A stretch of DNA of 6,170 nucleotides from an uncultured Panacagrimonas sp. Lineage in GTDB: Bacteria; Pseudomonadota; Gammaproteobacteria; Nevskiales; Nevskiaceae. Positions within the stretch are counted from its first letter, which is position 1. Each line of letters starts with the position of its first letter. The stretch covers positions 1 through 6,170 of the forward strand of contig CAMLNE010000258.1 in assembly GCA_946481265.1 (NCBI GenBank), read 5' to 3'. Under the pieces are notes generated by a model, which was given only the letters and a program-made list of their open reading frames with translations, ran no database searches and was not told the origin of the DNA. The position numbers were made by a program, and so were the translations under genes. Shown here one piece after another: positions 1 through 6,097 of this stretch.

Positions 1-125
1 CGAGCAGGCGGTGCGCGAGGCCGCCGAGAAGGCCAAGCTTAAGGGCATCGCGCTGCCCGCCAAGGCAACATTCAACATCGGCGGGATCGATCTGACGTTC
101 GACGTGACGGGTGAGGTCGAGACCG
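1..125 (+). CDS. Internal fragment of an unrecognised protein, apparently foreign to the neighbouring genes
   Basis: I do not recognise the protein. In the frame starting at base 2 it begins with a charged helix rich in Glu, Ala and Lys, followed by a short segment with alternating hydrophobic residues (FNIGGIDLTFDVTGEVETG) that looks like beta strands. Neither a convincing start nor a stop is present. The frame stays open to base 517, but only the first ~120 bases look coding. In bases 2-121, 35 of 40 plus-strand third positions are G or C, against 27 of 40 for the minus frame that uses the same codon boundaries. From base 122 to 301 this reverses: 40 of 60 plus against 54 of 60 minus. The fragment is therefore a partial gene on the opposite strand from the T6SS cassette, cut off near base 120. 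The right limit is approximate. The reading rests on base composition and protein texture, not on a family match. Confidence 0.5.
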
Positions 126-886
126 GCCTGGGTCTGGCCGCCGCCGTGGCACTGCGCGCAGTGCGTGCGCAGGATCGACGCGACCTCGCAGGGCGGTCGT
201 CGCGACGGATCGGCGCCGGGCGCGAGGTCGTAGCAAACGGTCGTGTTGCGCTCGGGCGCCTGGAACGTCTCGCCGGTGATCAGCGTGCTTTCGCCCGACA
301 GTCGCAGGAGCTGCCTGGCCTCGCGCTCGATGTAGTTCGCCTGCACGCGGTCGAGGCCCTCGGTGGTGCGCTGGTGGTGCTTGCTGAAATGGCTCACCCG
401 GTCGAAGGCGGTGCTGAGCAGGGAGCCGACCAGCTTGAGCGCGCTGCCGACCAGGCGGAACTCGCGGCCGACCACGACCGCCTCGTCGGTGGTCACGTCC
501 AGCTTGTCGGCGCGTAGCCCGATCCGGCTGCCATCCAGGTCGAGTTCACGCGCCTGCAGGCTCAGACCGCCGTCGACCTCGAAGCGCGTGTTGCCCGCGC
601 AACGCAGATGGTTTTCCACGCCTTCTTCGCGCTGCAGCACCGCGATGATCCAGAACTCGTCGGGCGCCACGACCAGGCAGGCCACGCTGTCACCGGGAGC
701 GGGCTCGAGCAGGCAGCTTGCCGCCCGCCGCGCGCGGGCGACGATCGCGCCGCTGGAGACGGTCCAGGCGTCGCCAAGGGCTGCGGTGACGATGCCCACG
801 CAGTGGGAAGCGGGCGTGGCGCCGCTGCCCTTGCGAGCGCCGGTGGCGCGGGGCGGGCGGGCGGTTTCGACTGCGGGATGGCTCAT
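1..886 (-). CDS. DUF3540 domain protein, T6SS-associated; 3' end open, with an unexpected CxxCH-containing extension
   Basis: The frame starts at ATG 886-884 and is open for 295 codons to the left edge, without a stop. Residues ~29-90 carry the DUF3540 signature: a beta-rich module with RARRAASCLLEPAPGDSVAC, followed by EFWIIAVLQRE. Residues ~95-145 are beta-repeat-like (FEVDGGLSLQARELDLDGS). Residues ~150-206 are the helical segment ending IEREARQLLRLSGESTLITGE. Known members are about 200 residues and stop soon after this point. Here the frame continues through a Pro/Arg-rich stretch into ILRTHCAQCHGGG (residues 238-250), which has a haem-c-type CxxCH motif, and then into ~35 residues that look non-coding on this strand. 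DUF3540 genes sit beside DUF2169, DUF4150 and vgrG in T6SS loci; their exact function is unknown, and a tip or baseplate accessory role is inferred. The start is fixed by a good Shine-Dalgarno sequence. Residues 1 to ~206 (886 to ~269) are secure; the part left of ~269 is doubtful and left of ~125 is probably not part of this gene. Confidence 0.72.
   Translation of the reverse strand, partial: MSHPAVETARPPRATGARKGSGATPASHCVGIVTAALGDAWTVSSGAIVARARRAASCLLEPAPGDSVACLVVAPDEFWIIAVLQREEGVENHLRCAGNTRFEVDGGLSLQARELDLDGSRIGLRADKLDVTTDEAVVVGREFRLVGSALKLVGSLLSTAFDRVSHFSKHHQRTTEGLDRVQANYIEREARQLLRLSGESTLITGETFQAPERNTTVCYDLAPGADPSRRPPCEVASILRTHCAQCHGGGQTQAGLDLTRHVERQIDPADVECCLGGQRDALKLGLLGGLAHRLL
105..140. 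other. Probable chimeric junction (left end)
   Basis: Coding bias switches here from the plus strand (bases 2-121) to the minus strand (from base 122), yet neither frame has a stop codon. A natural convergent pair would each end in a stop. The position is judged from third-base G+C counts made by hand and from where the protein sequence stops looking natural. Confidence 0.5.
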
Positions 887-891
887 GGCTG

Positions 892-896
892 CTCCT
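892..896 (-). promoter_or_regulatory. Ribosome binding site of the DUF3540 gene
   Basis: On the minus strand AGGAG lies 5 bases before ATG 886-884, inside the 23-base gap after the stop of the upstream pentapeptide gene (TGA at 912-910). It fixes the start of the DUF3540 gene. It is the best Shine-Dalgarno match among the gene starts in this cassette. Confidence 0.7.
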
Positions 897-909
897 GATG
901 GTTCCGCGT

Positions 910-1962
910 TCAGACTTTGGGCGCTTTCCACTGTTCGGCGGTGGCGAGCTTTTCGTCGGTTTCCAGTGCGCGTCGCCGGTCGCTGAACTGGGCGTCGAGG
1001 GTATCGGCGCGGTGCATGCGGGTCCTGAACATGGCCGCGCCGCGGCCGTCGGCCTGGATCATGCGGGCCTGGCTGAAGTCCGCATAGGTCAATTCGGCGT
1101 CGCGCAGGGACGCTGCATCGAGATTCGCTCCGGCGAAATGGCACTGGTAGAGATCGGCGCCGTCGAAGCGCGCGCCAGGCAGCTGCGCGCCGGTGAAAAG
1201 GGCCTGCCGCAGCATGGCGCCGGTGAAGTTCACCTGCTCGCCCCTGGATCCGCAGAACACCGACATCGGCGCGACCGCGCCCGAGAAGTCGCACTGCGAG
1301 AGGATCGAGCCGGTGAAGTTGCTCTGCTTCATGGGCACTTTGTTGAATCGCGAGCCGCTCAGGTTGGCATGGGAGAACTGGCAACCGTCGAGCTGAAGGC
1401 CGACGAAGGAACGGTTCTGCAGATCGGTCTTGAAGAAGGTGGTGCGCACCATGGTGGCGCCTTCCCAGCTCATGTCGGTGACGTCGCACTCGAGGATCGA
1501 GGTGTGCACCCAGCGCGTGTGGTCGGCGCATACGCCGCCCAGTCCCGAATTGGAGAAGGCGGTCGCCTCCAGGTCGGTCCCGGCCAGCGAGGACTCGTCC
1601 AGCAGGCAGCGCGTGAACATGCACATCGTCAACGCGGCGCCGGTCAGATCCACGCGCGGCAGGCGGGTCTGCGTGAACATCGCCGCGTGCAGGTCGACAC
1701 CGCGCATGACGGCACGATCGAGCGTGCTCTGGCTGAAGACGGCCCTGCGCATCCGGGCGCCGGACAGGTTGGCGCCGGTGAACGAGCAGTTGTCGAAGAC
1801 GGTTTCGCGCAGGTCCGCCTCGCGAAGATCCGCCTCGTCGAACCGGCATCGCGAGAACACGCCGCCGGCGAGGTAGCCCTTCTCGAAGGCCGCCTTGCGG
1901 AAGTCCTTGCCTTCGAGCGTCTCGCCGAGGGACACCGCCAGTCCGAGCAGTTTGGCATCCAT
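910..1962 (-). CDS. Stand-alone pentapeptide-repeat protein (T6SS accessory)
   Basis: This is a 350-residue protein that is almost wholly pentapeptide repeats of the A(D/N)LXX type, from about residue 18 to 325. Clear examples are FDEADLREADLRETVF (41-56), FTGANLSGARMRRAVF (61-76) and FDGADLYQCHFAGANL (266-281). Such repeats fold into a right-handed quadrilateral beta-helix with Leu/Phe at the central i position and Ala/Ser/Cys two residues before it. Ten cysteines occur, many at that inward-facing place (DGCQF, SQCDF, YQCHF). A short charged, non-repeat tail follows (326-350). There is no signal peptide or membrane segment, so the protein is probably cytoplasmic. It begins 6 bases after the stop of the DUF2169 gene, so translational coupling is likely. 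GGGGAAGG lies about 10 bases before the ATG. Pentapeptide proteins are common beside DUF2169/DUF3540 genes in T6SS loci, but their role there is not established. A scaffold or adaptor role is inferred; a DNA-mimic (gyrase-protection, Qnr-like) role is possible but not supported by context. Confidence 0.88.
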   Translation of the reverse strand: MDAKLLGLAVSLGETLEGKDFRKAAFEKGYLAGGVFSRCRFDEADLREADLRETVFDNCSFTGANLSGARMRRAVFSQSTLDRAVMRGVDLHAAMFTQTRLPRVDLTGAALTMCMFTRCLLDESSLAGTDLEATAFSNSGLGGVCADHTRWVHTSILECDVTDMSWEGATMVRTTFFKTDLQNRSFVGLQLDGCQFSHANLSGSRFNKVPMKQSNFTGSILSQCDFSGAVAPMSVFCGSRGEQVNFTGAMLRQALFTGAQLPGARFDGADLYQCHFAGANLDAASLRDAELTYADFSQARMIQADGRGAAMFRTRMHRADTLDAQFSDRRRALETDEKLATAEQWKAPKV

Positions 1963-1968
1963 GGGTGC

Positions 1969-4584
1969 TCAGCCTTCCCCTGCGGCAGTGGCCGGACGGT
2001 GGCGCGGAAAGATCCGCGCCCGCTCGAAGACGGCGCCATCGAGCCGTGAGTCGGCGTCGAGCTGGACCCGCGACAGGTCGGCGCCGAACAGGTGCGCCGA
2101 GTGCAGATCCGCGCCGCGCAGGTCGGCACCCTGCAGGATCGCGTCCTTGAAATCCACGCCCGCGAGCAGCGATCGCGCCAGGACCGCCTTGCGCAGGATG
2201 GCGCCCTTGGCACTGGCCATGCGCAGGTCGCTGCCGCGCAGCGTGGCCTGGCCGAGGTTGGCGCCGTCCAGTCGGGCGCGCAGGAAGCGCGCTCCGCTCG
2301 CGTCGCAGGCACCGAGGTTGGCGCCCTGCAGATCGGCGTCGGTGAAATCGCAGCGCGTGAGCTGCGACGCGGAGACGAACACCGCGCCGGGCATCTGCGC
2401 GCCGCCGAACAGGGCGGCCTCGAGCTGGCAGCCGATGAAGCTGGTCGAATCCAGGTGGGCGCTGCGGAAGTCCGCACGCGGCAACTGGCATTCGACGAAC
2501 TGCGCCGTCTGCAGTTGCGCCCCGATGAAGACGCAGTCGGCCAGGCCGAGCTTGTTGAAGAACACCGCGGGCGCACTGGCTTCGGTGCAGTCCACGCGGT
2601 TCCACAGGCTCTCGAGCAGATTGGCCGATGCCAGCTTGGCCCCGCGCAGCTCGGTGTGCGTGAGCCGCGTGCGCATCAGGATGGCCCCCGACAGGTCGGC
2701 CTGGTCGAAGACGGCCGCTTCGAGATCGGCGGCGCCCAGGTTGGCGCCGGAAAAATCGCAGCGGATCGCCAATGTGCCGCGCATCCGACAATGCGCCAGC
2801 ACCGCGTTCCTGAAGATGGAATGGGACAGGTTCGAGCCGCTGAAATCGACCGACTCCAGCCAGGCGCCGGTGAAGTCCAGGTGGCGCAGATCCATGTTCG
2901 ACAGGTCGGCGCCGGTCAGGTCGATGCCCGGAACGCTGCGGATGCCGCGTTCGAGCAGCCACTCCACCTCCGCACGGGCCGCTGCCGCGGCCTCGCCCTT
3001 GAGGGCGAGGGCGGGCGCCTGCATGTGCGCGCCCTGCTGGTAATCGCGCTGGGCGGCCAGGTCCCCCATCACCAGCCTGGATTCCAGCCCGGCGAGATCG
3101 GCCGGCTTGCCGGACTTCTTCATCTCGTTTTCGGCCAGGGCCAGCTGCGCGGGTGCGCGCTGCGGCGGTGGGCCGCGATGGACCAGGGTAGCGGGGTCGA
3201 TCTTGTGCTTCTGCGCGAACTCGATGACCTTTTCGACCTGCGTCACCACCGCTTCGAGCTGCAGCCAGGGTTCGTCCTCGACCTGCTTGCGCAGCTTCTC
3301 CAGGTAGGCCGGCATCTCGGCAGGCGTGGGTGCCTTCTCGCGGGGCGGCATCACCACCCCGAGTGCGTCCGGGTCCAGGCCGCGGGCGCGCACCTGGTCG
3401 CGGGCCAGCTCCACGTCGATCTGTGCGCGGGTGTACTGGGCTTCGGCCTGCAGGCCCTCGGGTTTCATCGCGGCCTGCGCGGCAGCCGATTCCGGATCGA
3501 AGGTATCGATCGAGGGCGACACCAGGTCGGCATCGTTGAGTGCGTGCAGCGCCGCGGCCGGGCCGGGGGCGGTGCGCTTGGCCAGCACTTCCAGATAGTG
3601 CGCATCCTCGCGACGATCGGCTGGCGACAGGGTCTCCACCGCCGCGATCAGATGCTCGATGTCGCTGGCATCGTCCTGTGCGCATGCCGTGGTGCCATGG
3701 AATACCAGCACCATGCGCTCGGCATGCGGGAAGAACCACACGGTGCTGAGGCGCATCGCCACCTCGCGCATCTTGTGGCGCTTGTCGGCACCGCTTCCGA
3801 TCGCCTGGTTGGCGAACATCCGCACCTTCATGCCAGGCAGCCGTCCCTCGATCAGCGGTCGGGTGGGATGCAGGTTCTCCAAGGCATAGGGCTCGTCGCC
3901 CTGCAGGCCCGGCTCGACCCACTGGTCGCGCAGGGCCATGTTGAAGTACTTCCAGGCGAGGTCGGGAGCGAACCCGCCGGAATGCTCCTCGAGCCATTTC
4001 TGGTCGTAGGTGCCGCGCAGCGCGGCGCGCTGCGGATGGGTCACGTCCAGTGATCCGAAACCGCCGGGAAGCACGGGTTGATCGGCCGAGCGGATGCGCG
4101 AGCCGGGCAATTCAAGGTTTGGTAGCCAGCGCAGGCCATCGACGACCTGGCGGCCCTTGCCGATCGGGTTTGCCGGGAAATCAGGACCGCCATACGCGTT
4201 GGCCCAGCTCAGCGGCATGCGCTCGAATGGTGCCGGGCGGCTCGGTGTGCTGCCGTCCCAGTAGCGATCGCCGAAGGCCAGGACGGTCTTCTCGGTCGTG
4301 CCGAGCCGTGCGCGGACCGCGACCGCATCGCGCCGGTCGGGCGTGGGATAGGCATGGCCGTGGACCAGGAATTCGGACGTGAGCTTGGCGATGCCCTCGT
4401 CGATGACGGGGACTTCCATTTCCTTGGTCAGGAACGTCCACATCGACTGCTCGGCCCACAGCGAGGGCCGTTCCTGCTGCGCGAACGGGACGTGCAGGAA
4501 TCCGGACACGCAGAGGCCGAACCGCTTCCGATACTCCATCGGGCGGAACAGCACTCCCAGCGATTGCGGCTTGATGACGATCAT
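1969..4584 (-). CDS. DUF2169 protein with C-terminal pentapeptide-repeat beta-helix (T6SS adaptor)
   Basis: This is an 871-residue protein. Residues 1 to ~300 form the DUF2169 domain, with the family's opening (IKPQSLGVLFRP), FLVHGHAYP (72-80), VRARLGTTEKTVLAFGDRYW (90-109) and MPLSWANAYGGPDFPANPIG (123-142). The conserved opening directly after the Met supports ATG 4584-4582. Residues ~305-550 are a helical, Ala- and charge-rich linker (for example TQVEKVIEFAQKHKIDPATL). Residues ~552-856 are pentapeptide repeats (FSGANLGAADLEAAVFDQAD, 611-630; ILQGADLRGADLHSAHLFGA, 816-835), ending in a short basic tail. In Agrobacterium tumefaciens a DUF2169 protein serves as adaptor that loads the DNase effector Tde2 with its PAAR-like partner onto a VgrG; the same job is inferred here. 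The gene starts 13 bases after the VgrG-like stop, without a strong Shine-Dalgarno, which suggests coupling. Plain DUF2169 proteins lack the repeats, although the fusion is known in T6SS loci. Nothing indicates damage to the gene. Confidence 0.92.
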   Translation of the reverse strand: MIVIKPQSLGVLFRPMEYRKRFGLCVSGFLHVPFAQQERPSLWAEQSMWTFLTKEMEVPVIDEGIAKLTSEFLVHGHAYPTPDRRDAVAVRARLGTTEKTVLAFGDRYWDGSTPSRPAPFERMPLSWANAYGGPDFPANPIGKGRQVVDGLRWLPNLELPGSRIRSADQPVLPGGFGSLDVTHPQRAALRGTYDQKWLEEHSGGFAPDLAWKYFNMALRDQWVEPGLQGDEPYALENLHPTRPLIEGRLPGMKVRMFANQAIGSGADKRHKMREVAMRLSTVWFFPHAERMVLVFHGTTACAQDDASDIEHLIAAVETLSPADRREDAHYLEVLAKRTAPGPAAALHALNDADLVSPSIDTFDPESAAAQAAMKPEGLQAEAQYTRAQIDVELARDQVRARGLDPDALGVVMPPREKAPTPAEMPAYLEKLRKQVEDEPWLQLEAVVTQVEKVIEFAQKHKIDPATLVHRGPPPQRAPAQLALAENEMKKSGKPADLAGLESRLVMGDLAAQRDYQQGAHMQAPALALKGEAAAAARAEVEWLLERGIRSVPGIDLTGADLSNMDLRHLDFTGAWLESVDFSGSNLSHSIFRNAVLAHCRMRGTLAIRCDFSGANLGAADLEAAVFDQADLSGAILMRTRLTHTELRGAKLASANLLESLWNRVDCTEASAPAVFFNKLGLADCVFIGAQLQTAQFVECQLPRADFRSAHLDSTSFIGCQLEAALFGGAQMPGAVFVSASQLTRCDFTDADLQGANLGACDASGARFLRARLDGANLGQATLRGSDLRMASAKGAILRKAVLARSLLAGVDFKDAILQGADLRGADLHSAHLFGADLSRVQLDADSRLDGAVFERARIFPRHRPATAAGEG
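1973..1980 (-). promoter_or_regulatory. Probable ribosome binding site of the stand-alone pentapeptide gene
   Basis: On the minus strand GGGGAAGG lies about 10 bases before ATG 1962-1960, within the last codons of the upstream DUF2169 gene. It is a modest, slightly distant Shine-Dalgarno match. The two genes are separated by only 6 bases, so re-initiation by ribosomes finishing the upstream gene may matter as much. Confidence 0.4.
2016..2931 (-). repeat. Pentapeptide-repeat region within the DUF2169 gene
   Basis: These bases encode residues ~552-856 of the DUF2169 protein, about 60 consecutive five-residue units with Leu or Phe at the centre. The periodicity shows in the DNA as a recurring 15-base pattern, in which plus-strand forms such as caggtcggcgcc and aggttggcgcc recur. 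The repeats have diverged from each other, so this is an old protein repeat rather than a recent DNA tandem duplication. The neighbouring stand-alone gene carries the same kind of repeat, so the two are probably structurally similar and may be related by duplication. Confidence 0.8.
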
Positions 4585-4597
4585 CGGCTATGGACTG

Positions 4598-6097
4598 TCA
4601 CCCGGCACCGCCACCGCCGCCACCGCCGGCTCCGCCGCCACCGGCACCACTTCCCCCGGCACCGCCGCCGCCGCCACCGCCGGCTCCTCCACCGCCAGCG
4701 CCACTGCCGCCGGCACCACCGCCGCCGCCGCCGCCGGCTCCTCCACCGCCGGCACCACTGCCGCCGGCACCGCCGCCGCTGCCACCGCCGGCTCCACCTC
4801 CACCGGCACCACTGCCGCCGGCGCCACCCCCGCTGCCGCCAGCTCCGCCTCCACCGGCACCACTGCCGCCGGCGCCGCCGCCGCCACCGCCGGCTCCGCC
4901 GCCGCCGCTACCACCGGCTCCGCCACCGCCGGTCCCGCCGGCGGGCTCGGTCGGAAGCACGGCAATCTCATGCTCCCAGTCGTCGGTATAGGCCTGATTG
5001 GTCTGCTCGATGTGATCGGTTACCGGCGCGTCCTGCGACGTGAGCGGCTGAGAACGGGTGGACACCTGCGACAGGCGGTTGAGGCGGGCTGCCAGGCCGG
5101 GGTGTCCGGCTTCGGCCGCCGCCCGGGCGGCGTCACGAAGCTGCTGGCGGGCTTCCGAGTACTGGTCGGACAGCTCCATGAAGCCCAGGCCACTGGAGAT
5201 GACGGCGACACCTGCGGCGGCGCCGACTCCGACCAGGGCGGCTGCCGGCGCGGCGCTTGCCGCTGCTGCGCCGGCGCCGCCGCCTCCGCCGCCGCCGGGA
5301 ACGATCAGCTTGATCGTCTTGAGCTCCAGGTCCGGGCCCACCGTGACGGACATCTTCGCGGCGACCGTGGTTTCCATCAGCGCGGCGAGCGTGGTGGAGA
5401 GCTGCGCGCCCATGAAGGTGTCGATCGCCACGCCCAGGAAGGTACTTCGCGCAAGGCCCATGTTCGTTTCGCTGGCCATGCCGACATAGCCGCTGTTGTT
5501 CGGGCCGAGCACCGTGGTGTTGTTGCCCATCGACGTCGAGTTGATGTTGCCGATCGAGAACAGGTCCAGGTCGGTGTTGCTCAGGACGCCGAACTTGTTG
5601 GCCATGATGGTGTAGGGGCCAACCGGGCACGACACCACCACCGAGTTGCCGCCGGTGGCGTTGTGCTCGATGTGGCCGGCCTCGAAGGACATCGACGCCG
5701 CGGTATAGCCCAGGTTGCCGGTGACCGCGATGGTCTGGTTCCCACCAACGGTAAGGGACTGGTTTCCGTCGACCTTGACGCTGTGGTTGCCCTTCGTGGA
5801 CTCGTCACGGTTGCCGTCGACCTTGTCCCCCATGTTGCCCGTGACGTCCGAGGTGAAGTTGGACTTCACGATGGTGACGTGGTTGCCGTCGACCTCGACG
5901 TTCTGGTTGCCGACCACCTTCACCTGCTGGTTGACATTGACCGTGTGCGATTCGTTGTTGTTGACCTGGCTGGTACGGTCCCGCGTCACCACCAGCGTCT
6001 GATCGCGCTGGATGATGGTGCTCTGGTCGCGCACCACGGTCAGGCTCGTGATGAACCCGGACCGCATGGTCGTCGCCGAGGCGATGCGGACGTTCAC
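4598..6097 (-). CDS. VgrG/gp5-like T6SS spike protein, 5' end lost, with Gly/Ala-rich C-terminal tail
   Basis: As it stands the frame opens at GTG 6097-6095, directly after an in-frame TAG (6100-6098), giving 499 residues. Residues ~34-127 are the VgrG/phage gp5 needle-type repeat, with about eight-residue periodicity ([30 protein letters not shown]) that trimerises into a beta-helix spike. Residues ~130-265 are further beta-rich, Asn/Thr/Ser/Met-rich sequence. Residues 270-306 are Gly/Ala-rich and hydrophobic, 308-345 helical, and 385-499 an almost pure Gly/Ala/Ser tail. The gp27-like and OB-fold parts of a full VgrG (usually >600 residues) are absent. The first ~20 residues overlap an ArsA-like fragment on the other strand, so they are probably not genuine; the real gene should continue upstream beyond a sequence junction near 6025-6045. 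The role is the trimeric tip that pierces target cells and carries effectors. An alternative is a naturally short VgrG-like spike, but the sequence at the junction argues against this. Confidence 0.75.
   Translation of the reverse strand: MNVRIASATTMRSGFITSLTVVRDQSTIIQRDQTLVVTRDRTSQVNNNESHTVNVNQQVKVVGNQNVEVDGNHVTIVKSNFTSDVTGNMGDKVDGNRDESTKGNHSVKVDGNQSLTVGGNQTIAVTGNLGYTAASMSFEAGHIEHNATGGNSVVVSCPVGPYTIMANKFGVLSNTDLDLFSIGNINSTSMGNNTTVLGPNNSGYVGMASETNMGLARSTFLGVAIDTFMGAQLSTTLAALMETTVAAKMSVTVGPDLELKTIKLIVPGGGGGGGAGAAAASAAPAAALVGVGAAAGVAVISSGLGFMELSDQYSEARQQLRDAARAAAEAGHPGLAARLNRLSQVSTRSQPLTSQDAPVTDHIEQTNQAYTDDWEHEIAVLPTEPAGGTGGGGAGGSGGGGAGGGGGGAGGSGAGGGGAGGSGGGAGGSGAGGGGAGGGSGGGAGGSGAGGGGAGGGGGGGAGGSGAGGGGAGGGGGGGAGGSGAGGGGAGGGGGGGAG
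4601..4945 (-). repeat. Tandem GC-rich repeats (unit ~51-54 bp) encoding the Gly/Ala-rich tail
   Basis: About five consecutive units of 17-18 residues can be read. Each begins [12 protein letters not shown] and ends with GGGGGGA or GGSGGGA, and a more degenerate unit precedes them. On the plus strand the units appear as ccggcaccactgccgccggc-type blocks spaced 51-54 bases apart. The DNA is almost entirely G+C with strong strand asymmetry, so copy number may vary by slippage, and short-read assembly may have collapsed or expanded it. The repeat encodes residues ~385-499 of the VgrG-like protein, up to its stop codon. The plus-strand reading (Pro/Ala-rich) is a shadow. Confidence 0.85.
6020..6048. 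other. Probable chimeric junction (right end)
   Basis: To the left the minus strand encodes gp5-like spike repeats. To the right the plus strand encodes the conserved middle of an ArsA-family ATPase. The two reading directions meet head-on within about 30 bases, neither gene has its 5' region, and no intergenic sequence lies between them. The exact breakpoint cannot be placed by eye. Confidence 0.6.

Noticed and set aside
562..777. Short minus-strand frame (71 codons) within the DUF3540 region
   Set aside because: It is out of frame with the DUF3540 reading that has the AGGAG site and the RRAASCLL signature.
1644..2576. Minus-strand Arg/Ser/Cys-rich frame overlapping the two pentapeptide genes
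   Set aside because: It spans the boundary of two well-supported genes in another frame and has no recognisable motif; a GC-rich shadow.
898..4053. Long plus-strand open frames (898-2049, 1895-3043, 2092-4053) opposite the pentapeptide and DUF2169 genes
   Set aside because: They are shadows of the minus-strand repeats in GC-rich DNA. Their translations are periodic (Arg/Glu/Gly/Val-rich) without any family signature, while the minus frames show clear DUF2169 and pentapeptide motifs.
4590..4950. Possible CRISPR or intergenic tandem-repeat array
   Set aside because: There are no unique spacers between constant repeats; the units are contiguous, divisible by three and encode a continuous Gly/Ala protein tail.
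4590..4991. Plus-strand proline-rich protein (PPPPAPPPP repeats) opposite the spike gene tail
   Set aside because: It is the complement of the Gly/Ala repeat. The minus frame is continuous with the gp5-like spike and ends at a stop 13 bp before the next gene, so the minus reading is the real one.
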